DNA of 64,000 nucleotides from Blastobasis lacticolella (Eukaryota; Arthropoda; Insecta; Lepidoptera; Blastobasidae), in NCBI GenBank assembly GCA_905147135.1, contig LR990054.1:17459001-17523000 (forward strand), read 5' to 3'. A program made the translations under genes and the position numbers. Every line of letters begins with the position of its first letter. Position 1 is the first letter of the stretch. Below are positions 1 through 13,600 of this stretch, piece by piece. The notes under the pieces are model-generated. The model ran no database searches. It worked only from the letters and a program-made list of their open reading frames with translations, and was not told where the DNA came from.

Positions 1-1686
1 AGAGGATGTTCGAAGAATTTTGTCTTTATTTCTCATTTGGTCCGACAGTTTAGGTTTTTATTATAGAGAAGTTAGTTAGAGGAAAGAATAGTTAGTTTAT
101 TTGTAATTGGTGAACAGGGAAATAAGTCAAACAATTTCGGAGTTTTTTTAATTACCTAGTTATGACATAATAGTACTTGATCTAAGAATTTCACTTTCAT
201 TTTCAAAATTTCACAATTTACAAGGAAATGCTAGTGAAGAATATTTTTTCACAAGTTTTAGTTTGTAAAAGTAAATTGAACCTACAATAAAACTTGAATT
301 AAAGCTGAACCAGGTAGGTAGAGCTTAGGTTAGGTATAAACTGAAATTACACCATGTACTACTGTAATAATTGTGGCAAAAAATATTTTTTGTGTTCTAT
401 ATTTGTATGCCTATCAGCAGATATTTCACAGTGCCTGTGTTTCATAAATAAATTATTTGAATTTAATTGTTTGAATCACCTCAAATTCATATCAATAATG
501 TACAATAAATAAATCATTACTTGATCCAAATGTTTTTTATTTCGTAATTATGTTTTAAGTTTAACAAATAATAAACACAAATTGTATACCTATTACAAAT
601 TTTGTTATATCTTAATTTATTGTTTACTTATGTTAGGTATTTACTTGTGTGCACCTAATGTAAGTGTAAACTCATCTGCTTACATTCGGTAAGCTCAACA
701 AACAGCTTTTTATAGCTAGAGGCATCTGGTTAACATTATGTACCCCTTTTGTAAACAGACTAATAAAAATTACACCTCAGAAGAGTTGTACACATTGCTC
801 ACAGAATCTATTTTAAAAACACAGATAAGCGTTGGACGGAACCGCTTGGGGACAGCAATAAATATTGTCAATAAACGCCGTCAAACATAATTTAGGGCAC
901 TGACACCCTTCCCTTATTAGCATAGCTGAGTTTGAAATGTACTCCACCGATTACATTACATTGGCTGTTACAGCGATTCTGTATTTAACAATCAAGGAAA
1001 GGGAGGTATATTTAGTCATAAATTAATCAAAAACTTACCAATAGAATAATGTTCAGAAGTATAAGCAAGCCTTTCATCAGCAAATAACACCGAGACATGC
1101 CCATATTGCATCGATTCAACTACACACTATAGTAGATGTGAAACGCGCAAATATCGAATTAACAAGTTTCAATTCACAAATTTCTTGAAAATGGTTTAGA
1201 ACTCTATTATTTTTAAATAATTTTCAAATTCTACCAATGCAAATCCAACCAAATCACATTAGAATGGGAATAAACTCGCTCGCTGACTGATTGACAGACA
1301 GATGAACGAATAATGACATTCATTCAATCAATGTCATCATTCGGCATTCATTAACTATCGTTCATGATTTATTTCGTTCACTCATTCATCCGGTTTTTTC
1401 TTGCTCTTTTTTGTTTTAATAATATTTTATCAAAAGTTGTACAATAAAAAGCTAAAAATGATTTAATATTACTTTTACAAATTAAAATAAAATATATTTT
1501 GCAGATCATAAACATAAAAGTTGGCGTCTCCTATAGACAAAGTTATGCGAACTTGCGCAACCGCGAGCACCGAACAGCGAGCGACGCTTTGACAGCGAGC
1601 ATGGGAAATGTCCTCGTAGAAAACATAAATAAATGGACACCGTTGTTATTACGTTGTTTCTAATCACGAAATTTTATGTTTGTAAA
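1..1686. other. 5' flank of CAP-H2, no gene seen
   Basis: AT-rich sequence with no convincing exon on either strand. The last 150 bases before the CAP-H2 start codon become richer in GC (around 1545-1610), as expected near an insect promoter, but I see no clear TATA box or initiator. A short inverted repeat around AATGACATT lies near 1313-1345. The region probably holds the promoter and 5' UTR of CAP-H2; this is inferred from position only. Confidence 0.4.
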
Positions 1687-4600
1687 ATGGACGCCGACTA
1701 TAAAGAGCAGCGGAGGTAAGTATTATCTAATAAATGGGGCATGCCGATGAATAACAGTAGTTGGAAAGTTTGCAAATCGAAAAAGGGGTCGTTGACAGTA
1801 GATTTCGCGCCACTGGGGTAGTACTGTATTTGTAGATTTAGTTTGTAGCTTGCACAGTTTGGGAAAAGTGATGTTACAAATGAGTGCCCACTGTTTACAG
1901 TGCAAGGATTTCTTCCAAGCGAGAGAAACGGTGGAGCATGAACTCGCAACGACTCGAAGAGATTGTGGCGGAGCTGATGCGCCCCATCGGCGACCTCCGC
2001 CACAGCTTCGATACGGACCTGAGCGCGGTGAGTCCCGCGCCCGCCGCGCACCCTTGCGCGCCGCTGCTCCCGCCTAAGACAAAACATCCCTCTACCTAAC
2101 AAATTCAACTTTCGACTCCATTGCACACAATTGGCATCTAATGCACATGCAATCTTAATCTAAAATGTCCTTGACAGTTAAATCACACACCAAAAGGACC
2201 CCCCTTTCCTCCAAAACATGCGAAACATTACCATATGTCACTCCATTAGACTTACATGAGCGGTGTTATCTAGATGCCAAATCTAGTCACAACAACAATG
2301 TAAGGAAAATGGTACCTAAATTCCTTTGAGATAGGTACCTAGTTTCTATACTAGGCAAGGTCACAATCCTTTCATGTACCCATAGTCAGAATAGAGTATT
2401 ACAATACATACAAATTTTGAAATTATGAATGTAACAAAAATCAATTATGTGGTCTAAACAAATACAAACCATTAGAGACTTGAAAAGTTGATTTCAACTG
2501 TAGATTGTTTACTAATTCAATGATTCCTTATTGAAACAGTTCATGGCTAGCATATTAGCAATAGTCTCTCTTGCCCAAATGTTGAAAGAACCACCTAAAA
2601 TAAGGCGCCTGAAGAGGCTGCACTTTTGGATAACATATGACCTGTCTTATGTAGCTAATAAAGGCAACCCAACACTGGAAGGGATAGCCTAACATGCCAT
2701 GCCATCGTTGATAACAACTGCTTATAGTCTAAGAATTGATCGCATGTTCGCAAAAAGCATATATAATAAAAAAAAATAAGCAGTAGTCTCAGCTTTACTC
2801 GGTAGTGACTTCCTTACCTTACGTCACAAGGTTACCGACCTCCCATAGAAACAACTGTGTAAACATTTTAAAATTAATTTATATGTTTTACATATGGACC
2901 AATCCACTTTCCTATGTATTTTTCTAAGATTCTCTTTAAATAATTTACAGTCCCATCTTGTAAAGGAGTTCCAATACAAATATGGATCAAAATGATGTTC
3001 AGTCATGGCAACATCTGCGGGCTTCTCTCGCATACATTATTATTATTGAAGGATACACTAATACTGATATGTGTATATCACTGCACTTAAAAGTCGTAAT
3101 TGATAAAACTTGTCTGAAGGGGCACTTTTAACGTCTTCGGGTAATTTATTCCACTCCAAACCCATGCAATTGGATATTTATTTATTTATTAAATCTTCAT
3201 GCACAAAATAGTACAAAGGCGGACTTAAAGCTAAAATAGCTTTATCTACCAGTCAACCAGGAGATAAAGGGTAAAGGTGAAAAGGCGGTGCAAGAGATGC
3301 TACTAAACAAGATGGAGGAGGGGAACCGTTTATGCAATTATAGCCGAACCAGAGATAACAGTATAGGTAAATAGATAGTTAACTGAAAATAAGTTAATAT
3401 AAATATAATAAAGTGTTTTGAGGGATTACTTGTACACACTGACAGTGGCCTTTCATATGGTTTTGATTCTTTTTGAATATATGTTCTAGCCCTGATACAT
3501 CATAGTGTGCATGTAGGATATGATAAGTTTCCATAGGATCTCCCCGCTTCCTTAATTGCTCAAGTGTTCTTAATCCCAAAATTTGCAGTTGCTCTGCATA
3601 AGACTTATCACACGATTCAAAAATCATTTTTGTAGCCCTATGCTGCACCCTTCTAAGCACATTGACGTCCTTCTTAAAGTAGGGTGTCCAAATTGGGAAA
3701 GCATATTCATATAACAGCAGTCATATGTAAGCTTTTAAGTCTCTGAATATGCTTTATTTGTGATTGAATTTTTTGTGTATTATATATGTTACAGTTGAAA
3801 CTCTTATTCAGTCAAAAGTACTTTTAACTGAAAAAACCAGGCAAATGTAGTTTTTACTGAACACGACGGTCAAAAGTAGTTTTGTCTAAAAATCATTTGT
3901 TAATAGTAATTTTAAATAAAAATATTTACGGGATAGTCGTTTTGACCGATGCTCTTAGTCAAAACTATTTTTACCATAAGTTTTCAGTCTAAATTACTTA
4001 TTGACTGGTTGGTTACAATAAATAAATAAATAATAAATATTCATGGACAAATTCACACAGCGCCATCTAGCCCCAAACTAAGCAAAGCTTGTACTATGGG
4101 TGCTAGATAACTGATATACTACTTAAATACTTTTTTTTTTAAACACATACTTATTATACATAGAACCACCCAGACCCATAACAGAAATTAAAATTCATCA
4201 TTTCAATTTCTGCCCGGCCGGGAAGCGAACCCGGGTCCTCTGGCGTGGCAGACCATTGTTGACCATTGAACCACTCAGGTCATCAATAGCCAATATAATG
4301 CCCAATATAATGAATTAATTATGAATGAGCAGCACTAATTATGTTATAAATATTTTCAGACCTTAAAAAAAAAAACATAGATCCTGTGTTTGTAATGAAC
4401 TTTATGATACCCCAGATTTCAGCCACACAGACATTCAAGCTAATGTACTGTCAACGGCGTTTTCTTTTCTGCAAATTCGTTTTCTATGTCCATTGCGGAT
4501 TTTTCAAATTGATCTTTTGTCATCATATTGAAATGACTATCTTTTATATCTCCACATTTAATTTAAAATCTTTTTATATGCATTTATAATCTGTTTCCCT

Positions 4601-7600
4601 TTTAAGAAATTAGACTGATAAAACCAGTCAAAACTGCTTTTGACGGAATAATTTATTCAAAACAACTTTTAACCAGCTTCATTGGGCAGTGGTTTTCCTT
4701 AAGTAAATAAAATAAAAAAAATGTAATTTCAGTCAAAAGTACTGATACGGTACGGTCAAAGGAACTGATGACTAATTTTGATAGTCAATAGTATTTCTGA
4801 CTGGTTAAGAGTATTGACTGTAACATATACATCAATGAGTTTGCTCTTTTCGTAATTTTTAATATGTAGACATCCCACTTCAGGTTATGGGTCATTGTAA
4901 CTCCCAAATTTTTCTGACTTGCCACCGCTATCAACATTGTTGAATTTTTTTTTTAATCTTATATTTGCCATCAGTCACTAGACTGATTCACAAACACAAA
5001 TCTGATTAATGTTTCAATGATTTTTTCGAATCAATGGGTCATTGCCCACAATTCTATAGGGTACTAAGCCAAGACGTCAGCCCGTTTGAGACGTTTTGCA
5101 GTGTTGGCCATCAAAAACATATTTGCCTGCTCCCTGTAGCTTTTGTAGTACTATTCTATTTCGTCACGGATGATTGGCGCTTCTAAGTATTCGTAGATTT
5201 CTTTGTTGCAGGTGCAATTTTTTTATTATTGCATGCATGGGGAGCGTCGGTGGCCGAGCGGTTAGAGTATACGACTCGTAAGACAGAGGTCCCGGGTTCG
5301 AATCCCGCTCCGGCCATGTACCAATTACTGTTTTCTGAGTTATGTACATTAGTTGAATACTAACCGATGCTTTAACGGTGAGGGAAAACATCGTGATGAA
5401 ACCTGCACATTCAGGCGACTGGATGTGTAACCATGATCCAATCTGGTCAGGTTCCCCTGGTAGCAGGGTCATGGAGGTCAGATGGCAGCCGCTCCACTGT
5501 AATTACCTGACCTGCCAAATCCTGGATAATGGTCAAGGCGGACCCCGGGCCCTCGTGCGCGAGAGCACAACCGGGACATTAACGCCAAGATTTTATTTTT
5601 TACTTAACTAAGGTTAATAAACAAATGAAAATGTAGGTCATTTATCTTTGTTTGGTGGTAGGTCAAACATAGACAAATTTAAAAATTGGCGCGTTATATT
5701 GTATAAAAAATGTGGCTGCCCGGTTGCTAACTTTTCAGGTTCAAGCCTGTTTCTAGGTTCATAAATTCAACCTGAGCTGCTATGTAAATAGTAGTTCGCT
5801 CGAAACACTTGTTAACTTGACAATATTTAAAATACGTTTCGATAGACGCCCCAGTTGGGAGGACAGTTAGTACATAAATACATTCATGATAACCATCTTC
5901 TCATCACCATCTGCCAGGGTTTACTTTCTCACTGTTTCTTCTCCACTTCACCAGGTCTTCATCATCCTCGCGTCGTTGGCCGAGGACCGACATTGGTTCT
6001 CACATCCGACTCGGTGATGTCAATCCCTCTTAGGCCTCCCTTTCGTATCCCTGCTCAATGCAACACGTGACCAAACCAGCGCGAGCCTCTTCCATTTTAT
6101 CATTCTAGCCATCACTGTAACCACTATCTTGATAGTGACGACAGTCAGTAGTAGTTAAAGTAGGGGTAGGGTAGGGGTAAGATAGTGGTAGGGTAGGGGT
6201 AGGGTAGGGCTAAGGTAGTGGTAGGGTAGGGTTAAGGCAGTGGGAGGATATGGTAGGGGTAAGCTAGGGGTAGGGTAGGGTGGGAGCAGCTACCTATCAC
6301 ATGCAGCATGTGTAATGCACGCTCACTTAACCGTCTGTCTGGCGGTGGCGTGGGGGCCGGGTCGCTCTTTTCCCTCAAATATGGTTGAATTGGACGATGG
6401 CTGGGCCCTGCGTTATACTCGTGAACGGGTGCTGGCTTGGTAGACTGGCTTACTCTTGCTGTAGTTTTAGATGGGTTTTCTTAATTTTACTAGACATATT
6501 TATATAATATATTGATTAATATAATGGTCGCAAGCTTGTCACGGAGCTTCCGGGCGCACACTACCAGGCTTTGGAATGGACTTCCTGCCCTCTGACCGCG
6601 TGACTCAAATTAAACGTAAATGCTGTCGCCATCTCACACGCTCTCAAAAAAGCTTTCAAGATGGCAACGTTCAATTCGAGATTGGCGGCCGCTCCCCTCC
6701 CATGGTTTTTCCAACCAAACTAATAAGAAACTGGAAGCTTTCTACTTGCAGGTGGCAATAGGCAACTGCTAGACCCCTCCAGTCAAAACCACGCTTCCCC
6801 TTGTAGTTCTGGAAATAAGGCCTCACCGGCAGAAACGCAATAATATTTAAAAAATATTGTTTGGTTTGGCTGCGGTATTCTGTCTGTAAAGCGGACGTAC
6901 TTCCCCAGTCGGGCGACTTCAAGTCGAACGAAATATCCCGCTTTGCCCTATAAGCCGCTATGCCCGGAGCCGCGTCCAAAAATCAAAGAGTCACATCTTT
7001 ACTATTTATATATTTAACACTTTGTGTTGTCACTTCATGATGGAACTCCATTATTATGAATTAAATCACTTTTTGTACACTAGTTCCACTTTATTATACA
7101 ATTTTATTAAATTGCAACCGGTTTCGAATTACTCATCTTCAGGCAATTACTATTTATATTGATGTCCTCTATACAAATAACAACTTTCATCATAATCCAT
7201 TCAGAAATATAGCCCCAGACCCAGGTTATTTGAAATAGTTCTCGACACATTGAAGTCGAAGGTGCGGCGCGATGCGATACTTTCTGGGGCCGTCGGGCGC
7301 TAATACCACTTAATAGATAACTACCAGAAGGTCATCTTCATGGGAAACGGCCGAAATGTTCCGTACACTTTACCTTCACTGGATGGGTTTCATTTGGCAT
7401 TTTCTTCTAGACCCTTTTATCCCTCTAGCATAAAGAACCAAACCGACAGAAAAGGTCGGACAACCGACACAATAACCCTCGACCATGTTTATATAAACGT
7501 AAATGTTTATGTAACGATATTCATGAAACAAAGCTACGAACCACCTCGATTAAACCAGCTTTCAAATAGAGAAACCCGCACCGAAGTCGGTCCATCCGTT

Positions 7601-10600
7601 CGGGAGCTACGACGCCACAGACAGTCACCTCTAGGGTTGCCTACCCTACTATACAGGGTGTTACTTAATACATGTATAAAGCCGAAAGGGTGTTAAAGTA
7701 TAGCTTGCAAAGAGTACACTGGCGACTTCATATTATCCAGACATTGAATTTTAATTTTTATTAAAAAATCTTCGTTTTTAAAGAAAAATAACCATATCGA
7801 CTACGTTGAAGCGCAGCTCTATTTCAAGTTGATGATCCTAGAAGGAGAAGTTCAATAACCGCGTGCGACCCCTATGAAAGTAGAGCAACCTCCTTAAGCC
7901 TAGTACCAGGAGCCTATGAAAAAACTATGAAGGAACCTTTTAAATTAAAATCATAATTGATTACAATATTTTTTTGTACAGAACCCTCAAACCAAAAAAT
8001 ACAAAACGGCTTATTTAGATTTCCTTAATATCCCATTGCGCCTAGTGCTATGAACTTGAGTGACCTTTTACAACTGATTTCTAGAGATGCGGTCTTCCGT
8101 TTTCAAAATGTCGATTATCGACATTGAAAAAGAAAAAGTTCGATAGTCATTTTCTCGCTTACTATTTCACGCACGAAAAAAATAATTGTACCTATCGTTT
8201 TAATACGTTTAGCACTCTATCCAGTTCACGGCTTTATACATGTATTATGAAACACCCTGTATAATATAGTATCCTACTATATTAGGAGTCTACCTACTAT
8301 AAATTAAAAATAAAAATATAGTACACTTACCGCAAAACGGAAGGCGTCCTTAAGATCCTCAAAAGGAAAATTTTCCTGATGCAATATTGGATGCAATCGA
8401 ATATTTCAGAAAGATCTTGAGTCTTGACATTTGTATGACGTGACATCAAACTCAAGTCAAATAAAACAAAAAAGCTATAAAGCTCAATGTAGCAGAAAAT
8501 ATACATTTAAGAAATAATATAGGCACGTACATTTTATTTAAAAAACCTACTATATATTTTCTGATTATTTCCCTACCTACTATATTTTTATGGCTTCAAA
8601 ACCCGAAAATACTATAAAAAGTTGGCAACCCTAGTCACCTCACAGCACAAACATATACCACCCCTCTTGTTTCGTCGTCGATTAACAAACAGCACCTAAC
8701 AACTCCCACAACCCCGCAGTTGCTGGAGGAATACCTGACGGAGGCGGGTCTCCACGCTTTGGACGCCGAGGAGTCGGAAGGAAGCCTGGATGGGGCCCCC
8801 CGCGAGCTCACGATACCCAACTTCACGGAGCTGGCTCTGCTGCTACAGCAGTCGGCCAGCATCTATGGCCGGAAGGTGGATTTCCTCTACCAGCACGTGC
8901 TCAGCGTCAGCGACTCGCTCGCCAACAATACTATGTGAGTCATCATCTTGACATTAATGGACCTAATGCACTTATTCAAACACTTACTATGCTCAATTCG
9001 CTTCTGGCATCAGCACTGGACTGTGATATTTTTGCGAGTCGATGGCCGGATGTGTGCACATAGTGTTTGAGATTCTGTAAGACGATGAATAGATAAGGAA
9101 TTTTAAATCGCATTTTGTGTTACTATAGACTAATAAAGTTATATCTTAAGATGAACCTAATATTAAGTTCACAGAAGCTGTAAAGTTTATGGAATAAATT
9201 AAATAATTAATTAATGTGCCGTTTGTGCTTGCCCGGGGTCCGCCTTGACCATGATCCAGGATTTGGCAGATAGATCAGGTAATTACAGTGGAGCGACTGC
9301 CATCTGACCTCTGTGACCAGGGGAACCTGGCCGGATTGGGTCATGGTCACATATTCAGTCGCCTGAATGTGCAGGTTGAAACCTCTCGATGTTTCCGGCC
9401 AATAAAAAAAACCTCTCTCACAAATAAAGTCATAACTCCAGTCGAACACTATCCAATCAACACTGTACCTTTCGCAGGGAGATGTCAAACGGTGCACCCG
9501 CACCCAACGAGCCAGCCACGCCTTCCACATCAAGGCGGACACGAAGGTCCTCGGTTGCCATCTTGGACTTCGCAGAGATTGTCTTGGAGCCCAGCGCAGC
9601 GTCGAGACGGGAGCCCCAGGTGCCCCAGCCTCCGCCCACTCTGCCCAGAGTCTACATCGAGTTGGAGCCCCGAGTCATGGCAGACTCGGATATACCACTG
9701 AGAGACTACGCGAATGAACCCATAGGGTTGCTCGCAGACTATCAAGTGGCTTGGCGGTTGCAGGTATGCATTCTTCTGTTAGATTGGAATGAAGCTTAAC
9801 TGATATAATTGATTGAAATATAAGGTAAAAAAGAACGCTGAACGATGGTCGAGTCGAACGATGGCATGACTTTTCCCTTTACACCTCACATCCTCCTTAG
9901 ACAGAATAAATTAAAATTACTTTCCAAAAAGTTTATCCATTGATTTATTACTAACCGTAGATAGCACATGAACGCTTGAAAAGTGGGCCGGTGAAGGACT
10001 GCTTAATCGCTAGTCAAGCAGTCCTTTTCCGTAGTCCGTCTTTAGCCGTCGGCACGTAAGCATGCCCAAGTGCGCGTTCAAAAATTGTCGAAACAATGGC
10101 CTTAAACGACGAAAAATGGATGGGATTTCATATTTTGCGTGAATAAACACATTATTCATCTTATCATGCATAAATATAGCGATTTACACATAAAAACCAT
10201 CAAAAATAATTATTTTAGTCATAGACATATTGTCAGTGTCAGACATCACGTCAGTTGTCTCAATCATGCGCATGGGTAAAAGCGAAAACAATGATTGCTC
10301 ACTTAAAGAAATAGAGTCGCAGCATTATCCACAGCGCGAAAAGCAATTTTGAGCTTTATAAGTATGAAAAATAGTTGATATTTGGTAAATACGATACTGT
10401 ACGTAATAGCATTTTGATTCGTACAAATGTATAGTCAATTAGGCGACAGATTTCAAGCGCATTTTTGTATGATGTGCTTTATCTACGGTTGGTAGTAAAT
10501 CAATGAGTTTATCCGTTATCTCACACCCATAACACATGCTTACTTTGGTGCTAGATGGCGCTGTGTGAATTTGTCCAAGCATATTTATTTATATCTGTCT

Positions 10601-13600
10601 GTCTATCCGCTAGCCTCGCTTCAACCACGGCTTGTGGTCTTTTTATTCTAGTACTGTATTAATACTGTATTTTTTACTAATTAACAATATTTATTGCTCA
10701 TTTCACTAAAGTTCTAGTAAGTAAGTAAATTAACTTACTTGCCCATTGTCTAATTGAAAATATATGCCTACATTCCGCAATATGAACTAAATATGGCCTA
10801 CTTACACAGAAGTACATTAACACAGCCATTTCCCTTCCAGGACGGTTTGCTAGTCGAAGAGTTGGAGACAGCGGAATTGTCTGAAACGGCCGGCTCTAGT
10901 TTGCGGCCAATCCCACTGATGGAACTACAGGCGGCCATAGAAGCTAACGCGCCACCCCCACTCGTGTCTTCTACGCCCCTACCGCCAGACACGCCTCCCC
11001 CGTACCCCCCAGAAGAGCTGGCAACACCAGAAGCGTTGGCAACACCAGAAGTAAAAGATTCAACGATAGAGGTGTGCCCACCGCCACAGGCGATGGTGAA
11101 GAAGGGTCGCAAGCGCAGAAGCGATCTGGCAGACATCTGGGTCGATCGAATAGATTTGACGATCAATGCAAGTAAGTTCGATATTTTTTCTTTTGTTTAC
11201 TTTTACGATATACTAGGCAGGCCGTCCTAAATCCTAAATTCTAGTCCTCTGCAGTGCGCTTTAGAAAATTGGATGCGAAACGCTGAGTTCGAGATGGTGG
11301 GACATCTATCATATACGAATGGCGATCTTTTGTCCAACAACATTGTTCGATGTTAAAAAGGGCACAATAGAATGAGGCTTTGGAGCTCCTGGGAGCACTC
11401 ACCGAAGTGAATTCGATAGAAGACTGACAGGCCGACTACCAACCTACGGCGGTGTCCCAGACTCTTTCTTTTCCACTTTGCGCGATCTTCGGCATCCTCA
11501 TGTCTGATTTATAAGCTACAGCACTACATAATTAAGATAATTTTAACCAAAATCCATTCATTAGGAGTCCCACTGGCTAAATACCACCGCCTTATCTATT
11601 TCTGCCGCCAAGCAACTCGGTTGTGTTTCGGTTTGGATGGTAACGTAGCCAGCGCAATTACAGGCATGAGGCATTTCATCTTAGTGCTCACAGCGACAAT
11701 GCACCAGCATTTTTGTTTTCTACAACCTAAATGCATGAGTCGTAGATGTTACGGGCGACAGTTACCGCTTACCATCAGGTGGAGCTGCTCGTTTGTCACT
11801 GCGTAGCATAAAAAAAAATATATTTGTAAGTTTTTTTTTTATGTCATACGGTAGGCAAACAGGTAAGCGGGCCACCTGATGGAAAGTGGTCACCACTGCC
11901 TATAGACATTAGCAACACCAAGAGTATCGCCAATGCGTTGCCCACCTCTATAACACGGCTCTGGCAGCAAAAAGGCAAAAGCCACTCCACTGCCAAAGCC
12001 ACGGGTCCCCAAATCCCCACCCCATGGAGCACTGGAAACCTTACTCACCTGCAGAAACACAATACTATTTAAAAGAGTATTATTTAGCTGCGGTATTCTG
12101 TAAAGTGGAGGTACTTCCAATCCAAATAGCAATAGATAGTAACAAGCACCTTCACATCCACAGAGCTAAGGAAGAAGCTGTCCAAAGTCATCGAATTCAG
12201 TATCCCCGAGGCGTGGATCCGTTCCGAGGTCCGCACGCGGTCGCTGGAGTTGCTCAACACAAGGCGGAGACTGCGTCTAGAGGAACACGAGTACATCGGT
12301 AAGAATTTGAAAAAAAAAACAACCCTTTTTAAGACCTGATGGAAAAAGAGGTGTTATAAGTCTGACGTGTGTATCTTTGTGTGGCATCCGCCCGATGCCA
12401 CATGAAGATACACCGATTACGATGCGGTTTTCTTTGCCAGCCAGTTTAATCGACATGTTCCTAAACTTTGTTTCATTAAAATCGGTTTAGCAGTTTAGGA
12501 GATATATAGGGTATAATAAATAAGGTCGGGGGACTCCGAAAATTTTCTGTCTGTTAAGTTATTAATGTCATACGGTAGGCAAAGAGGCAAGCGGGCCACC
12601 TGATGGAAAGTGGCCAAGTGAACACGAGGAGTATCACCAATGTGTTGTCCACCCCCAGAACACGTTGCTCTGGCAAATCGTAGCATTTGCCAAAGCTACG
12701 GTACCCCATGGAGCACTGGAGACCTCAACTCATTGACAGGAATCCATTACAATAATATTTAAACTAGTATTGTTTGGCTGCGGTATTCTGTAAGGTACTT
12801 TCCCAGTCCGGCGACTCCGATTCGATCTCCTCGGGATACCTTAGGATATCTAGGTATGCCCTCTCAATGCCATAAACGTGGTCACTTTATTATTTCAGAC
12901 TTCCGAGGCTTTGAATATGAAGCTGGTAAGCTCTTTGCCTTGGAACTTATTTTTTATTTATTATGTGAATCTGTCTGTATAGGTATTCCGTTTATTCGAT
13001 GCTGCATGAGCCTGTTCTTTTTTTTTATTAGCAGTAAGCCTACTATAGTATCAAATGTTAAGGCACTATTTCTTACTTTGTAGCAACTCTAGCAACCATT
13101 CTGTGGACTGCGAAACATTCATGTTACACGGATATGAGCGACGCCTTTTATCATTTTATTGCCAAGTAGCAGCTGAGTTCGATTTTCTTTGCAGATTAGC
13201 ATGAATTTCCGTGCCTCTTGTTTTATATTGCATCATATTTTTTAAGTTTTATACGTGCAGCGCTGGTCTTGAAACCATCCTTATAGGGAACGAAGCTGTC
13301 AATAGAGCAGATGAATTCAAATACCTCGGATCCGTGCAGCACGCGTCCGGCAATATCGGCCCCGATGTCAAATCGCTAATCTCTGCAGCTTGGGCCAAAT
13401 AGAACTCACGGCTGTCACCCGTGATCCTAGAATTCCAATCAAGCTCAAGGGGCATATATACAAGAGCATAATTAGGCCCGTCCTCAAACTCTACGACAAC
13501 GGTAAAAGCTCGAATTGACCACTTATTATATGTTATATAAACCCGTCAACGGGTCTATCAATTTGAAGTATATACCGGCAAAGGATACAACGTTTACAAT

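Larger units (their letters stand above)
2028..8719 (+). other. CAP-H2 intron 2, repeat-filled
   Basis: This 6.7-kb intron holds no host exon that I can support. It contains a reversed LINE fragment (3178-3712), SINE-B (4017-4287), SINE-A (5242-5592), a reversed RTE fragment (5880-6120), a GGGTA-type minisatellite (6150-6288), a LINE C-terminal scrap near 6540 and a MITE (7650-8263). The stretches 2100-3170 and 4300-5240 are AT-rich and I recognise nothing in them. Around 3790-4010 and 4620-4830 a motif like AGTCAAAAGTA recurs irregularly. Confidence 0.6.

Noticed and set aside
5242..5320. tRNA-like sequence with A and B boxes (also 15,289-15,350, 43,780-43,810, 59,835-59,885)
   Set aside because: These are SINE heads: each is attached to a repeated body, the acceptor stems do not close, and several copies carry changes in the box B region. 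No true tRNA gene is supported.
6150..6288. Telomeric repeat array
   Set aside because: The unit is GTAGGG/GTAGGGG, not the insect TTAGG unit, and it lies inside an intron.
9482..9545. Start of a separate gene at ATG 9482
   Set aside because: The preceding CAG acceptor and phase show it is internal CAP-H2 exon 4.
10798..11166. Minus-strand frame of 122 codons opposite CAP-H2 exon 5
   Set aside because: Antisense of a proline-rich exon; no start context or domain, and the plus-strand exon is supported by splice phases.
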